Assembly (NCBI GenBank): GCA_031393795.1
Contig: JANMWE010000012.1
Coordinates: 1-19,396 of the forward strand
DNA from: CAMLHU01 sp031393795
GTDB taxonomy: Bacteria > Gemmatimonadota > Gemmatimonadetes > Gemmatimonadales > GWC2-71-9
Direction: 5' to 3'
Length of the DNA stretch: 19,396 nucleotides
The notes under the pieces were generated by a model. The model was given only the letters and a program-made list of their open reading frames with translations. It was not told where the DNA came from and searched no databases. Shown one piece after another: positions 1 to 7,229 of the stretch (within the stretch, counting starts at the first letter, position 1; each line of letters starts with the position of its first letter). Position numbers and translations under genes: made by a program.

Positions 1-209
1 GTCCCGGGGTCCAGCTGATCGACAGCGCCGAAGAGACCGCCGGCGCGGTGGCGTCCCTCCTCACCGAGCGCAAGATCACCCAGCCGGCCGGTGCCGCCGT
101 GACGCATCGCTTTGCGGTAAGCGACGACCCCACCCGCTTCAGGTCAGTGGGGTCACGGTTCCTGGGGGAGCGGCTGGAAGATGTAGAGGTGGTCTCTCTC
201 GAGAGTTAG
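1..209 (+). CDS. murI: Glutamate racemase, C-terminal part (5' end outside window)
   Basis: Reading from base 3, 68 codons precede the TAG at 207-209. The peptide contains LIDSAEETAG and then FAVSDDPTRFRSVGSRFLGE, the typical tail of MurI (the IDSA stretch following the second catalytic Cys, then a DDP-x-RF-x5-RFLG ending). Glutamate racemase interconverts L- and D-glutamate in the cytoplasm to supply D-Glu for peptidoglycan. Both catalytic cysteines lie upstream of the window, so activity cannot be judged. The gene ends at the edge of an inverted repeat and converges on the phosphoesterase gene. The family call rests on the C-terminal motif alone, but that motif is distinctive. Confidence 0.8.
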   Translation, partial: PGVQLIDSAEETAGAVASLLTERKITQPAGAAVTHRFAVSDDPTRFRSVGSRFLGERLEDVEVVSLES

Positions 210-302
210 GAGTTTGGAGTTGGGAGGGGTGCAAGGACGGTGCGGCTCCATTTATGTGGCGCGAAGAGTTCCGATGCACCCCTCCCATCTCCCAACTCCC
301 GA
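203..302. repeat. Word-repeat inverted repeat between convergent genes (terminator-like)
   Basis: A perfect 12-bp inverted repeat pairs GGGAGGGGTGCA (222-233) with TGCACCCCTCCC (275-286), separated by 41 bases. The stem continues imperfectly outward: GGAGTTTGGAGTT on the left faces ATCTCCCAACTCCCGACT on the right. It fills the whole gap between murI (+) and the minus-strand phosphoesterase, so it could terminate transcription from both sides. There is no T-tract. A close relative lies at 11311-11411. Confidence 0.6.
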
Positions 303-1028
303 CTAGCTGTACTGCTTCAGCTCCACTCCCCCCGCCGTCACCACCGCGTACTTGAATCCGTCCAGCCACGCGCCGGGATTGAGGTAGAACTTGCCGGGGG
401 TCATCTCCTGGCTCGAGGCGATGTGGGTGTGCCCCATCACGACCATATCGATCCCCGGCCGGGCATTGAGCCGCGCGCGCGCCCACGCGGCCTGGCGCAC
501 CGAGGCGGCCTGGAGGATCGCAGGATCGACGACGGTGTTGCCGAGGTGGCTCGTCATCCGGTCGACGAGGCGGCAGGCGAGGTCAGGGTGCAAGAGTCGG
601 AAGGCGCCGAGCAGGACGGGGTTCTTGGTGAGATGGAAGAGCATCCGCGCCGACCAGTGCCGGTCGGTGATCCCGTCGCCGTGGATGGCCAGGAGCTTCC
701 GGTACCCGACCTCGAACTCCAGTTCGAGCGGCGAGAACCGGATCCCCATCTGGTCCCAGAAAGTGCCGCCCCAGCGGTCGTGGTTGCCGCCGGTCATCAC
801 GATCGGCACCCGCTGACGGAGGTGCTCCAGCGCCGCGGCGCACCGAAAGGCCTGGCGGGGGATGACCCGCTTCCAGGCGAAGAAGAAGTCGTAGATGTCG
901 CCGTTCAGGAGGAGGGCGTCCCCCAGGGTGGGGACCTCATCGAGGAAGTCGAAGAACGCCTCCTCGGTGGCCGCGGGGCAGGCGCCGAGGTGCACGTCCT
1001 GCACGATGACGAGTTGGTGACCGAGCAT
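303..1028 (-). CDS. LpxH-like metallophosphoesterase (UDP-2,3-diacylglucosamine diphosphatase family)
   Basis: This is a calcineurin-like phosphoesterase of 241 aa from the chosen start. Metal-binding motifs appear in order: D11-x-H13 (QDVHLG), NGDIYDF around D44, GGNHDRW at 81-86 (N82, H83), HGD at 116-118 and GHTH near residue 200. LpxH-family enzymes of about 240 aa cleave UDP-2,3-diacylglucosamine to lipid X during lipid A synthesis. The first motif reads QDVHLG rather than the usual SDxHLG. I chose the ATG at 1026-1028 because it puts the first motif at residue 11, as in the family. An in-frame ATG at 1056-1058 would add MYHVPITLPA, but those codons come from the GTAC-rich spacer repeat. 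Lipid A synthesis is inferred; the gene could be a related phosphoesterase of other substrate. Confidence 0.75.
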   Translation of the reverse strand: MLGHQLVIVQDVHLGACPAATEEAFFDFLDEVPTLGDALLLNGDIYDFFFAWKRVIPRQAFRCAAALEHLRQRVPIVMTGGNHDRWGGTFWDQMGIRFSPLELEFEVGYRKLLAIHGDGITDRHWSARMLFHLTKNPVLLGAFRLLHPDLACRLVDRMTSHLGNTVVDPAILQAASVRQAAWARARLNARPGIDMVVMGHTHIASSQEMTPGKFYLNPGAWLDGFKYAVVTAGGVELKQYS

Positions 1029-1044
1029 GGCGGGTAAGGTAATT

Positions 1045-1152
1045 GGTACGTGGTACATGGTACTTGGGGGTCGTGCCGGGGCTGAGGATTCGGGGTCGCC
1101 GGGAGTACCTTCCTAGTACCGGTTCCGGCCGACGACCCACGTACCACGTACC
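1045..1152. repeat. GTAC-rich inverted repeat in divergent spacer
   Basis: GGTACGTGGTAC (1045-1056) is the exact reverse complement of GTACCACGTACC (1141-1152). Around and between them are further partial copies of the GTAC words (ATGGTACTTGGG, GGGAGTACC, CTAGTACC, CCACGTACC), so the arms are degenerate tandem words. It occupies most of the 163-bp gap between the phosphoesterase (-) and the thioesterase (+). Promoters for both genes must lie in or next to it; I see no clear -35/-10 pair. Confidence 0.55.
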
Positions 1153-1191
1153 AAGCGCCACGTACCCCTCTCCCGCCTCACGGAGCTCGGC

Positions 1192-1611
1192 GTGCAAGTA
1201 ACCACCACCCACCGCGTCAACTACTCTGAAGTGGATCAGATGGGCGTGGTCTATCACGCCAACTACCTCGTCTGGCTCGATGTAGCGCGGTGCGAGCTCT
1301 TGCGGCAGGCGGGGATGAGCTACAAGGAGCTGGAAGCGAAGGGGTTCTTCCTGGTGGTGAGCGAAGCTCGGCTCCGGTACAAACGTGCCGCCAAGTACGA
1401 CGACGTGGTGCGGGTGAAATGCTGGGTGCGGGAGCTCGGGAGCCGGAAGGTGGGGTTCGGGTACGCCATCGAGCACATCGAGCGGGGTGAGCTCCTCGCC
1501 ACCGCGGTCATCGAGCTTCTCTCCCTCTCCCAGACGTTCCAGCCGACCCGGCTGCCTCCGGAAGTATCGCAGATGCTCCCGGTCACGGCCGATCCCATTC
1601 GAGTGGACTGA
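1192..1611 (+). CDS. Acyl-CoA thioesterase, YbgC/4-hydroxybenzoyl-CoA thioesterase family (hot-dog fold)
   Basis: The 139-aa protein has the family's N-terminal signature: HRVNYSEVDQMGVVYHANY, with the catalytic Asp of the YbgC family at D15 and the conserved H22 and N24. The length matches the usual 130-140 aa of this single hot-dog fold. Family members hydrolyse acyl-CoA thioesters in the cytoplasm, and in many Gram-negatives ybgC sits with the Tol-Pal genes; here no tol genes are visible. The start is GTG at 1192, with GGAG at 1182-1185 as a plausible ribosome binding site. It is the first gene of the long plus-strand run, and its TGA is followed after one base by the next ATG, implying coupling. 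Substrate unknown. Confidence 0.85.
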   Translation: MQVTTTHRVNYSEVDQMGVVYHANYLVWLDVARCELLRQAGMSYKELEAKGFFLVVSEARLRYKRAAKYDDVVRVKCWVRELGSRKVGFGYAIEHIERGELLATAVIELLSLSQTFQPTRLPPEVSQMLPVTADPIRVD

Positions 1612-1612
1612 A

Positions 1613-3661
1613 ATGAAAGTGCAACAAGGTCGCGGGTCACGGGTCGCGGGTCGCGTCTTGAGCGCGGTGGTCATGCTGTGCAGCGCCGCAGCGCCCCAGC
1701 GCCTCAGCGCCCAAGCGGAAGCGATCGTCAACCGCCTCGCCCCGATCCTTGCGGCGGAGGACGCGCGCGACTTTCAGGATGGACTCCTGGGTGGCGCCCT
1801 GGTCGATCCCGACACCCTGGTCCGTCGCACCGCCATCCGGGCGCTGGGTCGGATCGGTGACGGTCGGGCCGCCCCCCTCCTGCTGCCGGTCCTCTCCCAG
1901 CCCGACATCGCCGATCTCCATGCGGAGACCGCCTTCGCACTCGGGCTCCTGCGCGACTCGACCGCGGTCGGCGGGCTGATCGCCTGGCTGCAGGGACCGG
2001 CCGCGCTCCGGCCGACGGCGGTGGACGAAGGGATCCTCGCCCTCGCCCGCATCGGCGGCCCCGAGGCCGCACTCTTCCTCGGCCAGGTGCTCCGCGACCC
2101 CGCGGTCGTGCGGGCCGACAGCGGCCACCGCGCCTTCGGGGCGGCGGTCCGGGAATCGTGGCGCCTCGGGCGGCTCGCGCCGGTCGCCGCGCTGGTCAAC
2201 GCCGCCAATAACGCCGCGACGATGGGTCCGGCGATCTACGGCCTATCCCGGCTCAAGGCCAAGGAGGCGGGGACCGTCTTCCTGGAAGAGGCGCGCGCCG
2301 CCGACGCCGGCATCCGCCAGGATGCGATCCGCCCCCTCTCGAAGGACTTCGCGCGTGATGCCGCGCTGGTGCCCTCGGCGGTCACCTCCACGCTCCGTCG
2401 GGCCATCGGCGATGTCGATCCCGGGGTGCGGATCAACGCCCTCCGCGCGCTCGCGACCTGGGGCGACTCCGTCTTTTCCGTGGACGTGGTCCCGCTGCTC
2501 GACGACCAGCTCGTCAACGTCCAGGTCACGGCCGCCACCGCCCTCGGTCAGCTGGGTGGGAGCGTCGCGACCGCCGGGCTCAAGCGCATCCTCGACGGGC
2601 GCCGCCCCTGGGCGCTGCGCCGCGAGGCGCTCCTCGCGCTGGCGCACGCGGACCCCGAGGCGTTCCGCCTGGCACTTCCCGGGTGGACCGGTTCCACCGA
2701 CTGGCGTGATCGCGCCACCGCCGCCGAAGGAGTGGCCCTCGTGGCACCGGCCACCACCCTCGGCGGCTTCCTCACCGATCCCGACGCCCGGGTGGTCAAT
2801 GCTGCCCTGCAGGGATGGGCAACGGCGGTCACTGGCCCCGAACCCGCCTTGGTCAGTGCCGCCCGGAACCACCTTGCCGAACGGGATGCGATGCTCCGCG
2901 CGACCAGCGCCGGTATCGTGGGCCGAGCGGCCGACGGCCACGACGTGCCGGCCCTGGCCGAAGCGTGGCGACACGCCGCTCACGATTCCTTCCCCGACGC
3001 AGGGCAGAGCGCCCTCGGCGCCCTCCACGCGATCGCCCAAGGCGCGGATTCGGCGACGGTGCGCGCCTTCATCGCCACCACCCCGGCCCCCGCCGACCCA
3101 CTCCTCAAGGGATGGGCGGAGGCCAATTGGCCCGAACTCTCGGCGCATTGGGGATCGAGCCGTCCGATCTACACGGGGCGCACGCTCGAGGACTATCGGA
3201 CCCTCGCCCGCCAGTACCTCGTCTCGATCGATTCGACCCGATTCCCCCGCGTGATCCTCGAGGTCGTCGACCGCGGGCCGATCGTGGTGGAGCTCTACGG
3301 TCCCGACGCCCCGCTCACGGTGGCCAACTTCCTCCGGTTGGTGGACCGAGGCTATTTCGACGGGATCCGCTTCCACCGCGTGGTGCCGAACTTCGTGATC
3401 CAGGCCGGCGACCCGCGGGGTGACGGCAATGGTGGTCCGGGATGGTCGATCCGGGACGAGATCAACCGCCGGCGCTACAACGCGTGGACCGTCGGGATGG
3501 CGCTCTCCGGCCCCGACACCGGGGGAAGCCAGTGGTTCATCACCCTCGCGGCCGAACCGCACCTCGACGGTGGGTACACCGTGTTCGGGCGCCTCCGCGG
3601 GGGGGACGCCAACGCGTTGAAGGTGGTGCAGGGGGATCAGATCCGGCGGATCCACCGGTGA
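1613..3661 (+). CDS. Secreted HEAT-repeat protein with C-terminal cyclophilin (peptidyl-prolyl isomerase) domain
   Basis: The 682-aa protein starts at the ATG one base after the thioesterase stop. Residues 1-33 form a signal peptide (basic start, hydrophobic VLSAVVML, end QRLSA|Q). Residues of about 55-500 hold HEAT/PBS-lyase-like repeats, for example VRRTAIRALGRIGD and VRINALRALATWGD. From about residue 544 a cyclophilin-type domain follows: VVELYGPDAPLTVANFLRLV, then FHRVVPNFVIQAGD carrying the catalytic Arg, Phe and Gln, then GSQWFITL and HLDGGYTVFG. The usual cyclosporin-contact Trp before HLDG is not seen. It probably assists folding of envelope proteins in the periplasm, with the HEAT scaffold binding partners; that role is inference. 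Its GTGA stop overlaps the next gene's start. Signal-peptide codons lie in tandem-repeat DNA. Confidence 0.85.
   Translation: MKVQQGRGSRVAGRVLSAVVMLCSAAAPQRLSAQAEAIVNRLAPILAAEDARDFQDGLLGGALVDPDTLVRRTAIRALGRIGDGRAAPLLLPVLSQPDIADLHAETAFALGLLRDSTAVGGLIAWLQGPAALRPTAVDEGILALARIGGPEAALFLGQVLRDPAVVRADSGHRAFGAAVRESWRLGRLAPVAALVNAANNAATMGPAIYGLSRLKAKEAGTVFLEEARAADAGIRQDAIRPLSKDFARDAALVPSAVTSTLRRAIGDVDPGVRINALRALATWGDSVFSVDVVPLLDDQLVNVQVTAATALGQLGGSVATAGLKRILDGRRPWALRREALLALAHADPEAFRLALPGWTGSTDWRDRATAAEGVALVAPATTLGGFLTDPDARVVNAALQGWATAVTGPEPALVSAARNHLAERDAMLRATSAGIVGRAADGHDVPALAEAWRHAAHDSFPDAGQSALGALHAIAQGADSATVRAFIATTPAPADPLLKGWAEANWPELSAHWGSSRPIYTGRTLEDYRTLARQYLVSIDSTRFPRVILEVVDRGPIVVELYGPDAPLTVANFLRLVDRGYFDGIRFHRVVPNFVIQAGDPRGDGNGGPGWSIRDEINRRRYNAWTVGMALSGPDTGGSQWFITLAAEPHLDGGYTVFGRLRGGDANALKVVQGDQIRRIHR
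1629..1712. repeat. Tandem heptamers plus tandem octamers encoding a signal peptide
   Basis: Four near-identical heptamers GTCGCGG/GTCACGG/GTCGCGG/GTCGCGT run from 1629 to 1656. Four octamers CAGCGCCG, CAGCGCCC, CAGCGCCT and CAGCGCCC run without gap from 1681 to 1712. The octamers encode the stretch SAAAPQRLSA just before the cleavage site of the HEAT-cyclophilin protein. The two arms are G-rich and C-rich on the same strand and partly complementary, like the spacer hairpins of this window. Confidence 0.75.
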
Positions 3662-6519
3662 GACGGTGGGGCGGTGGGGCGCTGGGTCGCTGGGGCGTGC
3701 TTCTTGGTGCAGTGGTGCTCACCGCCGCACCGCCGCAGCGCCTCAGCGCCCAGTTCACTGTCTTCGGCCAGAACAAGGTCCAGTACCGCACCCTCGACTG
3801 GCGGATCGCCAAGGGGCCGCACGTCGACCTCTACTTCTATCCCGAGGAGGCGGCGCTCGCCCCCACGGTGCTGAAGTGGGCCGAGGAGACGTACGATTCG
3901 CTGGCACTCCGGTTCAGCTGGGAGCTGACCCAGCGAGTGCCGCTGATCGTCTACGCCTCGCACAGCGACTTCGAACAGACCAACGTCCTTCCCTTCGTGC
4001 CCCCCGAAGGGATCCTCGGGGTCACCGACTTCCTCAAGCACCGCGTCACCCTGCCGTTCCGCGGCAACTACGCCGAGTTCCGCGCGACCCTGCGGCACGA
4101 GATGGTGCACGTGTTCCAGCTGGCGCTGCTCACCGAGAACTACGCCCGCACGCTGCGCAGCAACGGTGCCATCGTGCCGCTCTGGTGGTCCGAGGGGCTG
4201 GCCGAGCACTGGTCAGGGGGCCAGGACGCACGGGACGAGATGGTGCTGCGCGACCTCGTCATCACCGGCCGCCTGCCGCGCCTGCCGGAGATGGAGTTCA
4301 TCACCTCCGCGATCATCTATCCGATCGGCGGGAAGATCCACGACTGGTTGGCGCAGCAATACGGTGAGTGGCGTCCCGCGCTGCTCTACCGCGAGCTTTG
4401 GCGCTACGACTCCTTCGACGACGCGATCCTCGGCGTCTACGGCAAGTCGCTGGCGGACCTCGACGCCGAATACCAGGTGGCGATGCGCCGGGCCTACCTG
4501 CCGGTCGTCGCCACCCGCGCCTCGTCCTCGACGCTGGGAAAGGTCCTCGTGCGGGGGGCGGTCAAGCCCGCGCTCAGCATCGACAGCGCGAGCGAGGACC
4601 GGGTGGTCTACTACACCGCGCCCAGCGGCTACGTCGAGCTGGCCTCTCGTCGGCTCGATGGCGGCGGGAAGCACACCATCATCCGGTCGGGACGGTCGGG
4701 CGACCTCGCGGCCTTCCACCCGTTCGAGAGCCGGGTCGATGCCGGCCGCCCGGGGTATGTCCTGACCAGCACCCGGGTGGACGACCGCGACGCGCTGATC
4801 GTCTGGGACATCGAACGCCGCAAGGTGGTGGGGCGCTACCAATTTCCCGGGCTCGTGTCGGTGGTCTCGCCGACCTGGCTCCCCGGCGACACCGCGGTGA
4901 TCTTCAGCGGGCTCACCTTCGACGGTGTCTCCGATCTCTACCGCTTCACCTTCGCGGGTGAACGGCTGGATCGGCTCACCCATGACCACTACCAGGATCT
5001 CGACCCGAGCCCGAGCCCCGATGGACGGCAGGTCGTCTTCTCCTCCGACCGCGGTCCCCGGGGGCTCGACGGGGCGATGAACCTCTTCCTCCTCGATCTC
5101 GGGACCGGGGCCGTGCGGCCCCTTACCGATGGCCAGTGGGTGGATGAGTCGCCCCGGTGGGCTTCGAACGGGCGGATCTACTACAGCTCCTCGCGCGACG
5201 GCGTGCTGAACATCTTCTCGGTCGACGCCCTCGGTGCCACCCGGCGCGAGACCTCGACCTGGACCGGTGCCTACGACCCGACCTGGGTCCCCGGCCGCGA
5301 TGCGATCCTCGCCGGCACCTTCGAAGGGCTCTCGTTCAACGTCACCCTCTTCCGCCCCGACCTCGTGGCGCGCCACGATTCGGCCGCCACCACGGTCCCG
5401 CCCGCGGACACCCTCGCCGCCCGGACCTGGGACTGGCCCGCGGGGCAGGCGGAGATCCTCGCCGCCGGCAAGCCGGAACCGTACCGGAGCCACCTCTCGC
5501 TCGACATCGGCATCACCTCGGTGGCCTACAACCCGGGGCGCTACACCGCCCCCGGCGCCGCCGCACTCCTCTCCGACCTCCTGGGCGACCACATCGCGCT
5601 CGTCACCGCCTCCACCTTCGTCGGCGCGGGCATCGGCGGGGTGTTCGACAACCTCAATCTCACCACGCTCTACTTCGACCAGGACAGCCGGGTCAACTGG
5701 GGGGTCGGGGCGTTCCGGACCAAGGGGTACGTTTACGAGGTGAACCAGGTCGTGGACTACATGGAGACCACCGCCGGGGCGTTCGGGATCATCCGCTATC
5801 CCTTCAGCCGCTTCAAGCGCGCGGACGCCGTCTTCACCCTCGAGTACTCCGACCGGTTCGACTTCACTCTCCCCGTGGCCGAACCCCGCCGGCGAGGGCT
5901 GATCGCCACGCAGGCGCTCTCCTATGTCTTCGACAACTCGGTCTGGACCGGCACCGGCCCCATCGATGGTCAGCGTCTGGGGGTGACCGCATCGCTCAGC
6001 AACGACCTCTCCAGCGGCCGGTTCGACGGCTGGTTCGCGTCCGGCGACTGGCGGGCCTACATCCGGACCTCACGCCAGAGCGCCTTCGCCACGCGCGCGC
6101 TCGCCTACTACGCGGGCGGGTCGCGACCGCGCCGGATCAACATCGGTGGCTCGCTCGGGATCCGCGGATTCCCATGGTACGGCTACGTCTCTGGCAGCCA
6201 GGCCTACATGGTCAACGAAGAGTTCCGCTTCCAGATCCTCGACCAGCTGATCCTCGGCTTCCCGATCGCCGACTTCCCGCTCCCCGGGATCCAGGGCGCC
6301 TTCTTCGCCGACGCCGGCTCGGCCACGACCCCCGGCAGCCCCACCGGTCCGCTGCTCACCAGCCGCGGGTTCAGCTGGCGGATGGGCCTCGGGGGCTACG
6401 CGGTCCTTCGGCTGGATATGGGGAAGCGGAGGGTGTATGGTGACCCGGCCATCTATGGGCTCTCTTCGAGCTACAAGTCGGGCGGGTTCGTCAACTTCTT
6501 CTTCGGATATAACTACTGA
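3658..6519 (+). CDS. Outer-membrane protein: gluzincin-type protease-like domain, TolB-like propeller and C-terminal beta-barrel
   Basis: I chose the GTG at 3658, overlapping the upstream TGA, because it gives a 953-aa protein with an immediate signal peptide (VRRW, LLGAVVLTAA, end QRLSA|Q; cleavage after residue 31). A peptidase-MA/gluzincin-like domain follows: RHEMVHVFQ places H147-E148 and H151, and WWSEGLAEHW supplies E179 as likely third zinc ligand. Residues of about 300-580 carry PD40/TolB propeller blades such as DPSPSPDGRQVVFSSDRG and DESPRWASNGRIYYSSSRDG. From about residue 600 the sequence alternates polar and aromatic residues, contains the Omp85/D15-like GGSLGIRGFPWYG, and ends FVNFFFGYNY, typical of a barrel terminus. 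It is probably an outer-membrane barrel with a periplasmic or surface propeller and protease head. Substrate unknown; catalytic activity is inferred from the intact zinc motif. Confidence 0.82.
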   Translation: MRRWGGGALGRWGVLLGAVVLTAAPPQRLSAQFTVFGQNKVQYRTLDWRIAKGPHVDLYFYPEEAALAPTVLKWAEETYDSLALRFSWELTQRVPLIVYASHSDFEQTNVLPFVPPEGILGVTDFLKHRVTLPFRGNYAEFRATLRHEMVHVFQLALLTENYARTLRSNGAIVPLWWSEGLAEHWSGGQDARDEMVLRDLVITGRLPRLPEMEFITSAIIYPIGGKIHDWLAQQYGEWRPALLYRELWRYDSFDDAILGVYGKSLADLDAEYQVAMRRAYLPVVATRASSSTLGKVLVRGAVKPALSIDSASEDRVVYYTAPSGYVELASRRLDGGGKHTIIRSGRSGDLAAFHPFESRVDAGRPGYVLTSTRVDDRDALIVWDIERRKVVGRYQFPGLVSVVSPTWLPGDTAVIFSGLTFDGVSDLYRFTFAGERLDRLTHDHYQDLDPSPSPDGRQVVFSSDRGPRGLDGAMNLFLLDLGTGAVRPLTDGQWVDESPRWASNGRIYYSSSRDGVLNIFSVDALGATRRETSTWTGAYDPTWVPGRDAILAGTFEGLSFNVTLFRPDLVARHDSAATTVPPADTLAARTWDWPAGQAEILAAGKPEPYRSHLSLDIGITSVAYNPGRYTAPGAAALLSDLLGDHIALVTASTFVGAGIGGVFDNLNLTTLYFDQDSRVNWGVGAFRTKGYVYEVNQVVDYMETTAGAFGIIRYPFSRFKRADAVFTLEYSDRFDFTLPVAEPRRRGLIATQALSYVFDNSVWTGTGPIDGQRLGVTASLSNDLSSGRFDGWFASGDWRAYIRTSRQSAFATRALAYYAGGSRPRRINIGGSLGIRGFPWYGYVSGSQAYMVNEEFRFQILDQLILGFPIADFPLPGIQGAFFADAGSATTPGSPTGPLLTSRGFSWRMGLGGYAVLRLDMGKRRVYGDPAIYGLSSSYKSGGFVNFFFGYNY
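3668..3751. repeat. G-run repeats plus CACCGCCG/CAGCGCCN octamers in a signal-peptide region
   Basis: Directly after the GTG start, G-runs occur at 3668-3671, 3676-3679, 3684-3686 and 3692-3695 with loops of 4, 4 and 5 bases, a canonical G-quadruplex pattern. Four gapless octamers CACCGCCG, CACCGCCG, CAGCGCCT and CAGCGCCC follow at 3720-3751. The last two octamers and the next two bases (CA) are identical to the end of the octamer array at 1681-1712. The octamers encode TAAPPQRLSA at the signal-peptidase site. Confidence 0.75.
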
Positions 6520-7229
6520 TGGGACAACGAGTTCGGCTTGACCGGCCCGTCGTGGCGCTCTATCTTGCGCTCGTCTCTGTGGGGGCGTGCAAGCCGTCGA
6601 TCGCCCCCGTCGTCCCGGTGAATGCCGAGGCGGTCACCCTCGACTCGGTCCCCGCCTGGACCGCCGGGACCGCCCCCCAGTGGCGGATCCTCCATCGCTT
6701 CAAGTGGCTCTATCACGATGAGCGCTCGAGCATCGGAGGGCGGGGCAGCGTCCGGATCGCGGCCCCCGATTCGCTCCGGTTCGATGTGGCGGGACCGTTG
6801 GGCGCCAACCCGGCGGCGGCGATGGTGGTGGGCGATTCGGCGATCTGGATCGACGCCCCCGAATCGATCCGCAACATCGTGCCGAGCTACCCGTTGCTCT
6901 GGGCCGGATTCGGGGTCGTGCATCCGCCCGCGGGCGCGACGGTGCTCTGGGCGGGGCGGGCCGGTGGGGTCGTGGCGTGGCGGATGGCGGTGGGGCTTGA
7001 TACGCTGGACTATGCCCTCACCCGCGCCCCGCCTCGCCGATTGCTGGCCGAGCTCCGCCACGCCGGCACGATGGTGGCCCGGATGGAGGCCGCACTGACG
7101 CCGGAGGGTCGCCCCGCGAGCGCGCGGCTCCTCGTGCCCGCGCGGCCGTCCCGACTGGACCTGACTTTCACCCTGAGCGACCCCTCTGCGCGCTTCCCCG
7201 CCGACGTCTGGCACCCTCGTCATCCTTAG
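6519..7229 (+). CDS. Putative lipoprotein, LolA/DUF4292-like
   Basis: The 236-aa protein begins at an ATG overlapping the upstream TGA by one base (TGATG). Its N-terminus (RVRLDRP, then VVALYLALVSVGAC) ends in a lipobox-like VGAC with C24 as the lipidated residue. The mature part has alternating beta-strand character with GRGSVRIAAPDSLRFDVAGP and AAMVVGDSAIWIDAPES, resembling the lipid-binding half-barrel of LolA/LolB and DUF4292 proteins. The fold assignment is by pattern only. Position next to an LptE-like gene suggests a role in lipoprotein or LPS trafficking at the outer membrane. Its last 44 bases overlap the proposed CTG start of the next gene. Confidence 0.6.
   Translation: MGQRVRLDRPVVALYLALVSVGACKPSIAPVVPVNAEAVTLDSVPAWTAGTAPQWRILHRFKWLYHDERSSIGGRGSVRIAAPDSLRFDVAGPLGANPAAAMVVGDSAIWIDAPESIRNIVPSYPLLWAGFGVVHPPAGATVLWAGRAGGVVAWRMAVGLDTLDYALTRAPPRRLLAELRHAGTMVARMEAALTPEGRPASARLLVPARPSRLDLTFTLSDPSARFPADVWHPRHP

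Noticed and set aside
2243..3655. 470-codon minus-strand open frame opposite the HEAT-cyclophilin gene
   Set aside because: It is antisense to conserved HEAT and cyclophilin motifs and shows no recognisable domain; a composition artefact.
4213..5592. 459-codon minus-strand open frame opposite the barrel-protein gene
   Set aside because: Complementary to conserved propeller codons; peptide lacks motifs and is G/R/E-rich.
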